From: Agriotes lineatus | Taxonomy: Eukaryota; Arthropoda; Insecta; Coleoptera; Elateridae | DNA: 64,000 nt | Direction: 5' to 3' | NCBI GenBank assembly: GCA_940337035.1 | Contig: OW679195.1 | Coordinates: forward strand, 179,772,015 to 179,836,014 | Shown: positions 13,186 to 25,836 of the stretch, piece after piece | How the letters are laid out: each line of letters begins with the position of its first letter | Position numbering within the stretch: position 1 is the first letter of the stretch | The notes under the pieces: generated by a model | The model's input: the letters and a program-made list of their open reading frames with translations, nothing else | Database searches by the model: none | What the model was told of the DNA's origin: nothing | Position numbers and translations under genes: made by a program

Positions 13186-13257
13186 CCCGTTGGGCCCTCT
13201 GAAGTTCAGGGCCCGGGGGCCGCTGCCCCCTTTGCCCCCTAGGTAGTTACGCCACTG
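13186..13257 (-). mobile_element. Terminal fragment of a hAT-type element
   Basis: A GC-rich stretch (GGGCCCGGGGGCC then TGCCCCC) ends in GTAGTTACGCCACTG. Reversed, this is CAGTGGCGTAACTAC, a common form of insect hAT terminus. The opposite end was not found, so this is a fragment or a very diverged copy. Confidence 0.5.
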
Positions 13258-13495
13258 AGTGTATTTAAAATCCGTTGTTGGCTTCTTTCCTGTTACTCTT
13301 TTAATCTATACCATGAATGTCACTGCTCAGAAATATCATATTAATATTTGCATGCCACAGTAGAACACTAACCGAAAATGTCACTGGTAACGTGGTCTTT
13401 ATTCATTTACAATTTTTAGACGTTTTTACTTTGCAGTATCAAAGATTATTCATACCTTGCGGGAGGTATAACGGCGACTATAGGTCGCATGTGAC

Positions 13496-14941
13496 CAGTG
13501 TTGCCAACACTGGGAAATTCAGTTCCACTAAATGGGAGAACAAAATCCACCAGAATACCACTAACTTTTTTTCAAGTAAACTAAAATAAACTACATATTT
13601 TTACTTCCTTTTACTATAAAGGAAGTATTGGATTCACCCCAAAAATTCGAAATTGAGTTTTCAACGGATCTTCACGTTTTAGAGTCCCCTGATCCCAAAA
13701 AACATATTTTTTTTTCATTGGTCTGTCTGTGTGTCTGTCTGTCTGTGTGTGTGTCTGTGAACAGAATATCTCAAAAACGAAAAGAGGTATGGCGTTGAAA
13801 CTTCATATATAAGTTTTGTGTATTATGTAGATGAGACAGCAAGCTTTTGAAGAAAATCGCATAACCGGAAGTAGGTGTTTACTTTTGTGATTTTTCAGTT
13901 TTTTTCGATTTTTTCAAAAACGGCTCTAACGATTTTTTTTAAACTTTACGTTTTTCTTACATTTTTAATGTGTATTGATGTGACATAGGTAATTTTCCAG
14001 TTGAATACTTCTAAAGTGGGTTTCTTTTGTTTTTTTTTCTATTTTTTTTATTAACTCCTATTTTAAATAAAACACCCGGTATATTATTACATTTTTGAAT
14101 TCACCTTAAAATTCTAGAGAAAATTTGTCTCTTCAACTAACACTCGATTTTGTACCGTTTTTGTAGAATTTGTAATTTTTGAAAATTTTTAACAAATGGT
14201 TAAAAATTAAAAATGAAATTTTTGACTAATTATAAGATCACTGTAAAAGGAAGTTGTGTGAGTGTATCACACCAGATTTTTTAAATACTGTTTTATTATA
14301 CAAAATAGTAAATGTATCATAAACAGTGATAGAATCTATATAAAATAAAAAATTATGTAAAAAATACAGAATAATAAACAATAACAAAAATACCTCATCT
14401 TACCTTGCGGTGTAGAGGCTGGTACTTTATGCTCTTGCATCTGGCGGTACAATGCTCAACTTGCCCCGGATTCGAGATACAAAGTTGGAGCCCGCCTTTT
14501 GTGCAAAAATATGTATTTAAATAAAAATATCAAAATCGATATCTAACGTCAAAGCGTTGTGGTCTCCCTTTTATAACCTTAGGCTACGCAAAATGCTAGA
14601 GGCTTTCCCAATTTTCTAATAAACAATTTGAAAAAAGTCCAGCTCGAATTTATAAGCGCCTACCGGCAATCATTCTAACATAATATAGCAGATATATTTC
14701 TGCCGCTCGATAATAGAGGGCCAATCGATAATTTTTTTAATTGTTATAAAACTTTTGAAATAAATCTACTTATAATCAAAATATACCCATTTTTAAATTT
14801 GTCACGCATATATTTATACTTGAAATTAAAAACCTCATTCTACTAGATTTTCCACTATACCACTAACTAACAAATTTCGCCACTAGATGGTGCTCTCAAT
14901 CCACCAGATTTAGTGGAAATTCCACCAAGTTGGCAACACTG
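13496..14941. mobile_element. Non-autonomous hAT-type element with perfect 8-bp TSD
   Basis: The left end CAGTGTTGCCAAC is mirrored by GTTGGCAACACTG at the right end. The 8-bp direct repeat CATGTGAC lies immediately outside both ends (13488-13495 and 14942-14949). Both features fit hAT transposition. The subterminal sequences also mirror each other (the TTCCACTAAAT, CCACCAGA and ACCACTAAC blocks). No transposase is present. An unrelated repeat of about 650 bp (13602-14252) interrupts it, so the original element was about 800 bp. Confidence 0.88.
13602..14252 (+). mobile_element. Repeat family with ACTTCCTTTTAC ends, copy 1 (nested)
   Basis: It is bounded by ACTTCCTTTTAC on the left and GTAAAAGGAAGT on the right. 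It carries a short internal hairpin at the left end, a GTCT/GTGT microsatellite (about 13728-13757) and an ACACCCGGTATA block. A second copy lies at 58148-59440 in the opposite orientation. It encodes no protein and sits inside the hAT-type element. No TSD is evident. Confidence 0.75.
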
Positions 14942-14949
14942 CATGTGAC

Positions 14950-15732
14950 TTACATTACGCTCCCCCATATCCAAACACATTACACATTTACAGAAGTTGC
15001 AATTTATCAACCTTTGTTACTGAATTGAAAATGAACTTGGCTAATTTTCAAGTCTGTAAAAATTTGCAAAATCTGAAAAATTTACAAGGGACAGATATAA
15101 AAAAAGTTTTAAAATTGTTTACATCTGTATTATTATTGTTTATTATACGCCACGCGAAACGTTACTGCGAAGTTCTACTGCATAGCATATCGTTAATAAG
15201 TAATACGTACTACAATTTTGAACCTTCTCAGCATCTTGTACAATTTAATATTAATCTGCAATTAGATAAAGATGTTGAATTAGATATTACATTCAATTTT
15301 GTTTTACATAACTTTAGAAGATGTATTGCTTATATGAGTCATTCTTTATTACATTTGTTAGCTATTTTGAAGGAGTTCTAAGAATTACAAGCCATTCGGT
15401 CGGCGGCTCTAAATATTATTTATCATAGTTTATTTTGTTACTCATGAAACATGCCTTAATACCAAATATAACAACTGGAGCAAACATGTTACTGCTTTTA
15501 TTAGGAAGAACTGGGCACTTTGAAAAAGGTATTAGATGCGAATCGATCTTTTTTGCACAGTGATCATGAAAGTATTTTTTTTTAACAAAACATCGTATCG
15601 GAAGTAACTCAAAATCGTGAAAAAAGTACACTTTTTTTAACTATTTTATTGAAACGTCAATTTGACGGTTGTAAATATCGAAATCATTTTTGACTAAATT
15701 TCGAGTTACAAGAGATCACTATGCAAAAAAAC
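14950..15732. other. No gene recognised
   Basis: A plus-strand open frame of 118 codons (15025-15381) is rich in Leu, Ile, Asn and Lys. It matches nothing I know and is probably chance in AT-rich DNA. Confidence 0.4.
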
Positions 15733-15872
15733 TACATGTACAACACGTTTTAAAAGTCCTTTTTTTCATTCATCTGTTTGATTAACTCGGGCTTCGCTCT
15801 AGTTAATCAAACTGCAAATTCATGAAAAGAAGTATGACTTTCAAAAATAGTTGTACAAATTGCTATTCAATT
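15733..15872. repeat. Foldback element centred on a TTGATTAACT hairpin
   Basis: TTTGATTAACT (left) and AGTTAATCAAA (right) flank the loop CGGGCTTCGCTCT. The arms continue outward imperfectly to TGTACAAC on the left and GTTGTACA on the right. The form is that of a MITE. Confidence 0.65.
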
Positions 15873-16146
15873 ATAAAATAGTAATTTATTATACAAGACA
15901 ATAAAGTTAATTTTTATCCACGAGTGAATCGTTTAACGTAGAGACAAAGTCGAGACCTTAATGATTCAATAGTGTATAGTAATAACTTGATCGTTGTGTA
16001 TAATACAATTTTTTTATAGCAAGAACTTTAACAATTTCAAAAGAAAATAAGGAAAGTCAATCACATTTTACAATCTCAGTAGCTAGATTGGGAAGCTAGG
16101 ATAATACGAAGCTGTAATAATTAATGTATATAAAAGTTAGAAAATT

Positions 16147-16210
16147 AAATTACTTTATCTACCCTTGATGTTAAAGTGCTACTTTATCTACCCTTGCTGT
16201 TAAAGTAACA
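16147..16210 (+). repeat. Two-copy tandem repeat, unit about 32 bp
   Basis: The block TACTTTATCTACCCTTG, then ATGTTAAAGTG, is repeated once head to tail with one internal change. No function is evident. Confidence 0.7.
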
Positions 16211-16269
16211 CTTGACGACCTTTTGTTTTGATTCAATTAAAGCACACTTTAACATTTGCTATAGAAAAA

Positions 16270-17660
16270 TAGTTACTTTTTTTATAATGCCATATAGGCT
16301 GTTGACAGCTGGGAGGCTAGTGCCCATAAGGAGCAGCCGACACTGGTCTGAGGGCATTTAAGTCTCTTAGGAGCCTTCCAGAGAGAGAGAGTGGTCATAT
16401 TGAGAGATATATCCAAGGTACTGATGGAACTGCTTGTTTGAACTTGTTTTAACGTATTCTTAAGTATTCTAGTAAGTCGATTATATTGTCTTCTCTTATC
16501 AATATTGCGAGTTAGTTGCCATTTGTCTCGCACTCTACGTTTTACTGCAACTAGATTTTTTATTTGTAGAGGGATATTGACAGAGTAAAGCAGGACAAGG
16601 CTTGTTTGAGGGTGTAGTATACCATCCTGCTGCTTGAATTGTTCTAATAAAATGATTTGTAGCGGCTTCCAATTTTTCAGGCGTTTGTTATCTTATTTTT
16701 ATTTCCAATTTCTTTTCTATATACAATCTGAACAATTCCCAATCCATTTTGTGGTTATACAATGTTGACCTTAATAATTACGAATGCACTACGTCTTAAT
16801 ATTATGGCTGAGTGATCAGATGATAGATTATAACTTGATTCGCCGTGAACGTAATTATTGGCGATGGAGTAGATCAAGAATTTTATCTGGATCTGTTGGC
16901 CAGTATGTAATCTGGACCCCCAATACAAATGCTTGGCATTATAGTCACGTGTAGCAAGAAAATATTATGGACCCAGGGAAGTAAAGAATTGATACGACTG
17001 TGGTTCAAAATATTTGGGATTTTTTATGCCGTGAAGTGCAGTGTGTCTATTTTGTTTACACGAAGGAAAGTTGACACTTCTTTGTACTGCTGGAGCACAT
17101 TGGCATTCCATAAAGCTATATTGTTGATCACTGTGGTAATCATGTTAAGGATGACATCGTTTTGTTGCAACAGATGATTGAAGAGGTTTTTAAATTATTT
17201 GATTAAATTATGAATTATGAATTCACGCCACAAAGAAGTTTCAGAGATTGATTAAATTATTTTGTAACACTACTTTAGTTGAAGAAACTTCTGACTGATT
17301 ATGCTCGATTTTGCTATTGCAGCGTAATAAGTGGAATTATGGTATATTGAAACGGTGGGATTTTGTTTGTTAGTTGGACCGTGTCTCTTTTGAAGATTCT
17401 GATAAACTACATTTTTTTGTAGTTAGCTGGATGAACTTCACGGCATAGGGCACAAGTAGGAGTATTTTTGCTCTATGTACATGTTGCAGAACACCTCCAC
17501 CGCATTTCATGCAAGTAAATGGACGATAACAATAGGCTTTTGTGTGGTTAAACGACTGGTACGAGTATCTTCTAAAGTACACAAGTTCCCTTTTCTTCTG
17601 TGGTAGTTCCACTTGGATGTACTGCGATGGAATGAAGCCCTGTATTAATAACGGGTTTAA
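16270..17660 (-). pseudogene. Decayed Jockey-type LINE (ORF1 tail, endonuclease and linker)
   Basis: Read on the minus strand, 17612-17370 resembles the zinc-knuckle end of a Jockey ORF1 (QKKRELV, then HTKAYC, then a CxKCGG block). Next, 17180-16600 reads, across stops, as the start of the APE-type endonuclease (a WNANxLxxxxxE block) and its later part. Finally 16533-16282 is open for 83 codons and reads as the linker between endonuclease and reverse transcriptase (RDKWQLTRN, then SLWKAPKRLK). The order ORF1, endonuclease, linker is correct for a 5' portion of a Jockey element. The reverse transcriptase part is missing here. Confidence 0.65.
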
Positions 17661-19019
17661 TTAGAATGTGAATAATTAAATAGGGCAAATCACCACAATG
17701 CTCAGGGTACTTTTATTGTGTAAAACTTTGTCTGCCAGTATTTTAGGCTAATCAAAATGAAATGTATTTATTATACTTCAATAAAAATGGTTAACTGCTC
17801 TTTTCTATATTTTATTGAACTGCAATAATAATCTGGGCTAGCTCCGACAAGAACACAAAACTACTCTCTTAGGTTGGGTTCAAATCTAAGTTTTATTTGA
17901 AAATTTTGTTTAGAATATTTGACTCAGCGTAGCTCATATACGCAATTTTAGTACTACAGATCTACTAGATTCGGTTACTCATAACCTCACAAACTTGACA
18001 TTATTTTAATATTTAAAAGTGAAATTCTGCAAAGAACCATCAAGTAAAATTTCCGCCTAGCAACAATTGACTCGATTTTGTTTAAATATGACGTCAAACG
18101 ACGCCAGCTGCTCTTTTGTTCGGGACTTCCTGTGATGGATTCAATTTTTTGGCAAACCGCAATTTCTACTGACGCCATTCAAATTACTCAAACTGAGACG
18201 AATCTGGACGCTTGGAAATAAGATGACTCTCCTCCGCAAAGTGTATTCTTGGAGATTACTAGCTTTTCCGGCTCTCAAACTCTCGAAAACATGCCACTCC
18301 TACCTTTCAAAATTCTAGCCGATCTGGGGTCGAAGATAGTGCTAGTTGACGCCGACGGCTTTATGCGCTTAAAGTCGCTTCCCTGGCAGCAAATCTTGTT
18401 TAGGATGCTCGTTCACACCTCCCTAGTTCGTTGGAATTGCGAAACCTGGCTTCTGCAGCTCAAATGGTCCGTTGTCGACGTTCGGAATTGTTAGGTGTCG
18501 GTGCCGTTTCACAGCCGAGGTCGATTTGGTAAATTTATAATTTTACTGCGTGGTTGTTCTTAATTTTCTACACTAAAACTGTAAAGCTTAATATCTTAGA
18601 AATGATTTATTTGCGGACACGGGTTTATTATAACTTTTTGATTCATTTTTATCGTAAACTACGTCTGTAAAGTATGTCTCTCTATAATAATAATAATAAT
18701 AATAATATGGATGATCATCAAACGATCGCATAAACGCAGAAACTTCTGCAAACACTACCACAGATGCCTGATAACTGGTATAACAAAATGGTAAAATTTT
18801 TAGACTTGACAAACACTTTTTATTATATAAAAACATTAAATTTTGGTGCACAATTTTGCCCCAAAATAGTAAATTTACAGCAATTGTTCATCATTTTTGA
18901 CAAAACAGCATCGCGTTGCTTAGTAACCGCGATCTGTAATTGTTTATAGGAAATTAGTTTTAGTTACAATTTTTACATTAAGGAATAAAATTTTATAACA
19001 TATTCCTTAAATTTAATAG
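17661..19019. other. No gene recognised; one short microsatellite
   Basis: The only clear structure is an AAT-type microsatellite at about 18686-18708. Open frames at 17987-18178 (-) and 18249-18494 (+) match no family I know. Confidence 0.45.
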
Positions 19020-19470
19020 TATATTATATCATAAGAGACTAAAGTGCACCATTTAATTCCGCGAGTAGCCCGAGAGCAACAACCACTCAAGGGATTTAGG
19101 CACTTTAGTCCCGATGTATATACGCTATTTTTTGCACTTTTGGGAACATTATCATCAAACATTTCCAAAATTTGGAATCTGTCAATTTGGAAACTGATAA
19201 TTACAATAAAAACTGAATTGCACCAGGTCCTGGATAGCCTGAATCAGTTGGCAGTACTGAAGTGTATTGTCAGTATATGTCAAATTCGAGATTTGCAGGT
19301 TAAGTTTTGCGTCAGTGTGTGTCAAATGACAAACAAAACCTAACCTACAAACCTCGTGTGTACATAAATTTACCATATACGGTATCATTTTTACTTTAGT
19401 CCCTAGGGATTAAATGAGCTACTTTAGTCCCTGTTTACGGGGGCTTAAGTATTAACTTTAGTCCCGGAAG
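19020..19470. repeat. Repeat region with four ACTTTAGTCCC words
   Basis: ACTTTAGTCCC occurs near 19102, 19393, 19421 and 19455, all in one orientation. Between the first and second lies copy 2 of the dispersed module (19250-19380), which itself folds back: CGAGATTTGCAGGTTAAG opposite CTAACCTACAAACCTCG. No protein is evident. Confidence 0.5.
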
Positions 19471-20828
19471 TGTAAAAAATTGTTTTTATTTCTTATAACT
19501 AAAATTCTTCTTTCTTGTCACATAAAACGTTATTTATCACTGCTCTGCTATGAACACTTAGTTTTAAAATGCACTGGTACTCGAGTTTAATTTTAAACAC
19601 GTCATTGATTATTCTTGATTTTAGTTGCCTTCCTTCTGTATTGCTCTTTGCAATTTCTATTTTATCTTGCTTCGATTTCATTTACCTTTCAGCTTGCTTG
19701 CTTTTCACTGGTCTGTATGTTTATTAATAACTCTACGCTCATATTATGCCCATAACCAACCTTTTGTGTTATTTAATTTCATTTTGTCCGGCTTCAAATA
19801 TGCTCAAACCTATCATATTACTTAAATTATAAATCTTTCTTTTACTCAAACTTCAAATTCAATCCATCTGAAATTTGCTTTGCTTATGCTTGCCTTTATC
19901 CATTTAATTATGCATCTTGCATCTCATTTCCAATGCATTTAATAAAACTTCAACTACTGCTCAGATTGCAATTAAATAAAATATTTTAACTCTGTGCTTT
20001 AATTGACTTCGTTCAATATTTCACACTGCATACAAAGCTAAATTGTAAGCTTAAAACCATATCAGTACGTATTTAAAGGTATTTTAGACTATATATAGAT
20101 TTATTATTTTCTGATGGCTCAAATTCACCGAAAAATAAAGGAAACGGCCTTTTAGATTCTCCTCTGCTTTTTATGTTGTTTATAAATCTGCATAAATGAA
20201 TGCGTAGCACAGTCATGGCGCACAGAAATGTCCAGCGCTTGATGCGAATCACACTTGCAAAGAAAATTTAGTGTACAGCCTTTAGCAGAGTTGTATACCC
20301 CATTTTCAGCGCAAAGCAAGTATTTTAAAACCTCGTTCACTTCCAGTTATTATTTATAAACACGTACTGGTGAAAACCGTATCTACAAAGTTATCATTCA
20401 GCTAATTAAAATAATATTTATCAGTTTTATTGGCAACGATTTATATAATCTGAATTTCCTTTTTTTAAAGAAAATTTCTATCGTGCATAGAGTTTTTTCT
20501 GCACCTCAGGCCTAATCAGTGTCTATGTATTATAGCCGTCAATGCTTCACGCCTATTATAACTTTCACAGCACAGGCCGGAATTGCCTGCTTTATGCCCT
20601 TGATACATAAATAACTATGAGAGATTTTTGTGACTGAGACATTTAATATCCCTAGCGACCTTCCACAGAATAAGAAAGAGAGTAATAGAAATCGTAAAAT
20701 TCTCAATCTCATACTGCTTGTCTAGAGGGTAACGAAAAAGGAGTTTTAAACAAAAGTTCTTGCATGAACTACTTCATATATCCGTGACCTTAAGTTGTTC
20801 TTACGTCATCACGTGTAAGCACAGAAGC
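19471..20828. other. No gene recognised
   Basis: AT-rich, with no recognisable coding or structural element up to the 9-bp TSD of the composite element at 20829. Confidence 0.45.
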
Positions 20829-21399
20829 ATGCAACATTAGGGTGGTTCTACGTTATACTTGGTGGACAAAACTTTTTCGATTTTTTTTGGTCGCACCCCC
20901 TGAAGTCGTTCCAATGCTAAAAAAACAAACCTATACAAAATTTGAGCCCAATCGAATAATATTAACACGTGCCACCGAGCCCCGAAAGTTTCCAAATTGC
21001 AGATTTTAACTTAATTCACTTATTATCAATTAATATCTCGCGAACAGTAAGTCGTATCGAAATTTTGGTAATGACATAAATAAAAGGAAATTTAATTTGC
21101 TACAAATTTAGTTACATGCAATTTTTTCGTAAACTTGTTGGAATTTCAAAAAATATGCTTTAAGTATTAGAAGAAGGTAAAAATTCTTGAAAAATTGCTT
21201 TTTTATATTAATACATAATTAAAAATATAATAGAGTTGAGCAAATATATTTATTTACAAACTAAATAAAACAAACAATATTAAATAATTACTGAAGTTAC
21301 ATAAATTTAAAGAATTATATTTAGAAACTTAAGAATAAAACAAATATAGCAAGTTACCTATATGTAAAATAATGAAGTACATATCACAATAGTTACTTT

Positions 21400-21969
21400 T
21401 TTGTTGCTAAAGAAGCTTTACTGAAATCCGGATATTGACGCTGACAATCACTAACAACTTGTAGCAAGTACTGCTTTTGGTCCTCTTTTTTGGTAATTAA
21501 GCTATTATATTCTTCGATCAGTTTAATCATTTTTGCCGAAATATCATTTGTAACCTGAAGTAAACCATTACATATACTTAAATTTCCATCTCTTCGTTTT
21601 CTCCTTATATCTTCTCTTTCCAGTCGTTATTCAGTTCTCTTCTCTTGTTGATGTAACCTCATATCAACCAACACCAAGCATACTACCTGGTCGCCCTCTT
21701 TGAAGATGCAAGAACGGTTTATCTTCTTCTACATCTATTAATTCTAATGCGTTCGCATGTGCGATATCGAACAGGTCATCAAATTTTTCAACAAATTGTT
21801 GTTCCTTCCTAATTTGTTCTTTTATTTGCTTGTTTTTCCAGACTCCGTCATTCAGAATATAGTGATTCCAGATTTTGTACAGAATAATGTTTTTTCTTAG
21901 CTGGAATCCAGCTACTTCTTGAATAATTAATTTTGCACTTTCACGTAAATTCATTTTAACTATACGCAT
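21400..21969 (-). pseudogene. Decayed protein of the Mutator-like element, unknown function
   Basis: A minus-strand frame opens at 21969 and runs 101 codons to a stop at 21664. Beyond it a frame change continues the protein-like reading to about 21400. Features are a basic N-terminal half, an FVEKFDDLFDIAHANAL block, then EEDKPFLHLQRGRPGS, then an Arg/Lys-rich helix-like stretch. I have an impression of similar repeated proteins in arthropod genomes but cannot assign a function. It lies inside the 9-bp-TSD element and is probably part of its cargo. Confidence 0.5.
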
Positions 21970-22663
21970 ATTAAAAAAAGTACTGTACGTAAAACTTGTT
22001 TGTTTGAGGGCAACTTAATACCAATAAATTGATTGCATCATATCCTAATAAAATTATTTAGTCTTTTTCATGAAGAACCTTTGACGTTGAGGCCATTTTA
22101 TGCTTTATAATTTTAAAATACACACGGCACTATACTAAATTTCAAATAAGAGTGCAGTAGATGGCACTCTAAACTCAAACTCAGTTTTACACAAGGGAAG
22201 TATAAGTTTGTGTGACTGCTCGTGTTTTACAATAATTTCGTCCTATATAATTCAAATAAACGTTGTAGGCCAGCTTCTTTTATCTACTATTTATCGGTTT
22301 TTCTTTTATATTTTTAGAATTTATACGGAATGTCAAATTGATAATTTTGAAAAAATATCTTATTGTCAGATGGTTGTAATGATGTCTTTGGTTTGACCAA
22401 TCACGGATGTGGTTATGATTACTACTTAGTTCCAAATACTGCATGCTTATTTGAAATTTAGTTTACTTCAAAATATTTAAACTAGTGATGGGCTTATTCG
22501 AATAAAAAATAACCGGTTATCCGGTTATTGAAATAACCTGTGTAACTCGGTTTTCGTTCCAAGTATTCGGATGAAAAATAACCTCATCCTGGTACGTACT
22601 ACGTGCCGCGTCTCAGCGACCTGCGAGTGATCGAAATTCTGTAAATAATACGTCATTCATAAC

Positions 22664-24915
22664 TAGAGACCGGATTTATATGCAGTAACAAACCGCAATA
22701 TAAGTTGTTTTTATGCGCTTAAAAAGTATCAATATATGCTGTGAAAATGTTCAAATGTAGTAATATATGCGAGTAAATAAAAAAATATGCTGAAACAAAA
22801 ATTTTATTTATTTTCCACATTTAAAATATTTTTTTCACATGCGTAGATATTAGTGATTTATTAACATTTTAGTTATAGTATAGTAAAATAAATATTTTAT
22901 TTAACACTAAATTGATTTGCAATAAATGACAAGAAGTTTGTTGATATTGTCAACTGTAAAATTGTGACGCTTGTCTGAAAGAATATTTTTATACATAGAA
23001 AAAGATCGCTCCACGTCAGATGACGTGATAGGAGCGTATTTCATTAAAGATATTTCTGTGGGGTTCATTTCAAAATTCTCGAAGGCGATTCCCCGCAAAA
23101 CCGCACAAATGTTTTTCATTTTTTCATACCCCGGATTTCGACGCAAAACATTTTCAAGTTTGGTTACCATTTTATTGCCTATAGCGCCAGGAACCAATTT
23201 TAATTTGTTTGCAACATTTTCGGTTATTTTCAGAGCGTCAGTTAAGAACATCTGAGAGGTTTCCAGCTCCTTTATTGCAGATGATAGTTCTTAAAAATGC
23301 CTTTTAATAAAAGCCAATTGTTGAGGAACAATCTTATTCGAAAAGCATTCTTTGCAATTTTTAAGAGCTGCCGATTCATCTCCAAAATCAAGAAAACAAT
23401 TTTTGAGTGGCTCAAAATTATTTGCATAAAACACTGCAGCATCAAGCCATGTACCCCATCTTGTAATAATGGGCTCAGGTGTAACGGCAAATCAGGAGCA
23501 ATTTCCCGGTAATGTTGCACTCGCAACGGAGCCTTCAAAAATGCTTTTTTGCCATTGTTGATCAAGTTGTTGACAGCGGGGTATTCCAAACGTACCAATT
23601 CAGCTAATCTGTTCAACGCGTGAGCCATACAAGTAAACTGGATTAAATTTGGATAAAATATTTGCAGAGCTTGTCCTGCTTTAAGTATGTAGGCTGCAGC
23701 ATCAGAGAGCATTAAGTTGACGTTTTCAGATTTAACTGGATTTGGCGAATACAAAAGAACCAAACTATCGTTGACAAAACGAGCAATAGTTGAATGATTG
23801 GTTTTTTCCAAGGCTGCAGTGTGAAGGAGGTAAGACACTGGTGGTTCTGTGTCACTCAATACTCCAACGAGTATGTTTGCAATATAACGCCCACATGCGT
23901 CTGTAGTTTCATCCACCACAAAATAAATGCTGTTGTTGCCAATTTTCTCTTTTATAGTATTAAGGCGCTCGTGGTAACATTTACTTAAATAATTTTTGCG
24001 CAGCGTCGATTCATTTGGGATGTGCCGATTACAATATTTTTCCAAAAATGTCCGAAAGGCCGGTTGTTCTAATTTGTACCACGATATATTCGATTGAGCC
24101 ATAGTATTATATAGATCGAAGAAAAACTCATTTCCCAATTCACCAGCTTGCTGTGAGTTACTGGCTAGCGTAGAAATGAAAGCCTGGTGAAGTTTGCCAA
24201 ACGATTTCTTCTCTGACTCCCTGTGAAGCTGTGTCGATAAATGCTGGTCAATCTGATATTTTTGATTTGACGTAACCTAAAATGAACAACATTTAAAATT
24301 TGCTTTTCTAATAGTAAAATTATTAAAGTAGTACCTGTTTTGAGCAGGCGTTGCAGAAGACGACTTTTCCATCAGCAGTTAGATGATTGGAGACTTTAAT
24401 CCACTTTCTCAGTAAATCCGCTCTAGACGACCCCACTTTTGGCATAATTAGGAAGTTTAGCAACAAATCACTTTCTTTAAATTTATGTAAAAGAACTCGA
24501 TTTGTGCTGCAGCCACTTCTAATGTATTGGCAAGTCAGGGTGCAGTGCTACTGAGAAAATCAAGCGGTCGACATACTTAGAGCGCCATCTAGATCGATAG
24601 TCAGGTCAGGTGGTTAGACTCAGTACTTGGACAAAATGTTTCGCTCAACCAAAACCGCATTGGCAACGAAAAAAAAATATGCATGTTTTTTTCACTACAG
24701 ATGGAAAATTTAGCGAAAATATTGATTAAATATGCGGTTATTTGCAATTATATGGACAATATTTTTTTATGCGGTAAAAAGTCAAAATATTAAGTTATAT
24801 GCGAAATAAAACTTGGCATTTAGTTTTCTTTTGAAGAAAAACGGATAGTTTCAATTCACCAGCTGCATCTAGCTCGGCAAATAAAACATGTAAAAAATTA
24901 TAAATCCGGTCTCTA
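22664..24915 (-). mobile_element. Inner hAT element with perfect 8-bp TSD and transposase
   Basis: TAGAGACCGGATTTATA on the left is mirrored exactly by TATAAATCCGGTCTCTA on the right. The direct repeat TTCATAAC lies immediately outside (22656-22663 and 24916-24923). The element is 2252 bp and encodes a BED-finger hAT transposase on the minus strand. The word ATATGC recurs in both subterminal regions. It inserted into the outer hAT element, so it is younger than that element. Confidence 0.93.
22907..24445 (-). pseudogene. hAT transposase with BED zinc finger, one intron, one frameshift
   Basis: The start is ATG at 24445. Exon 1 (37 codons) carries the first half of a BED finger (CNAC). A 58-bp GT-AG intron follows (24334-24277, phase 0). 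Exon 2 completes the finger (HLSTQLH) and runs through the hAT core: a VVDETTDACG block, then LMLSDAAAYILKAG, then FTCMAHALNR. The frame breaks near 23288, where a one-base loss (or two-base gain) shifts it. The dimerisation domain then follows (SSDVERSFSMYKNIL) to the stop at 22907. Total coding length is near 490 codons. The layout resembles hAT proteins annotated as CGG-repeat-binding-like. The single lesion suggests recent inactivation. Confidence 0.88.
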
Positions 24916-25745
24916 TTCATAACTCATATAACCTTTTCTACGTATGTACTTGATTGACCCAAGTGAGGCTCGCGGCTGCTTGTTGATGTTATTAAGACAT
25001 TTGAGACTCCCAGTCGATGAGATTTGCCGAAGCTGTGTTGGTATTAATTTATAACGGCCTAAATTTTTGCTTCGAAACGCGGTTGATTATGCCTAATAAA
25101 GGATAAACAGAAAGCGAAATAAGATTTTCCAATATCGTAACAGATTTATATTTAATTTTTAATAGCGGAGCAGTCGGGAAAAGAAGTGGATTTCGATGTT
25201 GAAAATTTTAAGTGTGCGTCCTTAGAACCGCGGAAGGCTGAACGTAGATAAATTATGGATTCTAAAATATACCGGTATGATGTGCAAGCGAAAAGGGAAG
25301 GGTGGCTACTAGAGAATTTTAGGAACTAAAAATAGATTCAATAGATACTTTGTATTCGCATATTTATAATGTCTTTATGATTAGTATTGATATAGCTATT
25401 CTCAATGGTTTAAACTCCGTAGAAATCAAATAAAAATCATTTATACAATTATTATAATTAACGATTAACTGAGTTCCTCTGCTATCTGCAAGATACGATG
25501 CCGATGCAGATGACGGTGAACCGCCAACCGGCAAACCGGCTGACTTTATCGAAACGAATCGAGAGCCAAAATTGATTCGAATAATCAATCGGTTATTAAT
25601 ATGATTCGAATGCAAATAATTCGGTTATGAAAATTGTCCGGTTATGCCCATCACTAATTTAAACACGCAACATAAGTAATACCGTTCAACTTTCGCAATG
25701 CTTTCAACTACGGTAACAGAACAAGGGTTCCAGATTTCAGCAAAC

Positions 25746-25836
25746 CAGTGGCGTCGCTAGCATGTCATTTGTTTTTCGGATCTCTCTTTCTGGTTGAATG
25801 GTCCGAAAAACAAATGGCATGCTAGTGACGCCACTA
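25746..25836. mobile_element. 91-bp MITE with hAT-type ends
   Basis: The left arm starts CAGTGGCGTCGCTAGCATG. The right arm is its near-exact reverse complement ending GACGCCACTA. The arms are about 35 bp and nearly touch, leaving a loop of about 20 bp. The flanks are CAGCAAAC (25738-25745) and CAGTAAAC (25837-25844), an 8-bp TSD with one mismatch. It inserted into the Mutator-like element. Confidence 0.85.

Larger units (their letters stand above)
22483..25656. mobile_element. Outer hAT-type element with perfect 8-bp TSD
   Basis: TAGTGATGGGC on the left is mirrored by GCCCATCACTA on the right. The direct repeat ATTTAAAC lies immediately outside (22475-22482 and 25657-25664). The word CGGTTAT recurs near both ends (two copies on the left, three on the right), like the subterminal transposase-binding motifs of hAT elements. 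Without the inner insertion the element is about 910 bp and non-coding. Its target was the Mutator-like element. Confidence 0.9.

Noticed and set aside
15025..15381. 118-codon frame as a small gene
   Set aside because: Composition is typical of chance frames in AT-rich DNA, with no domain or upstream signal.
22971..23255. Plus-strand frame of 94 codons inside the hAT element
   Set aside because: It is antisense to the transposase dimerisation domain.
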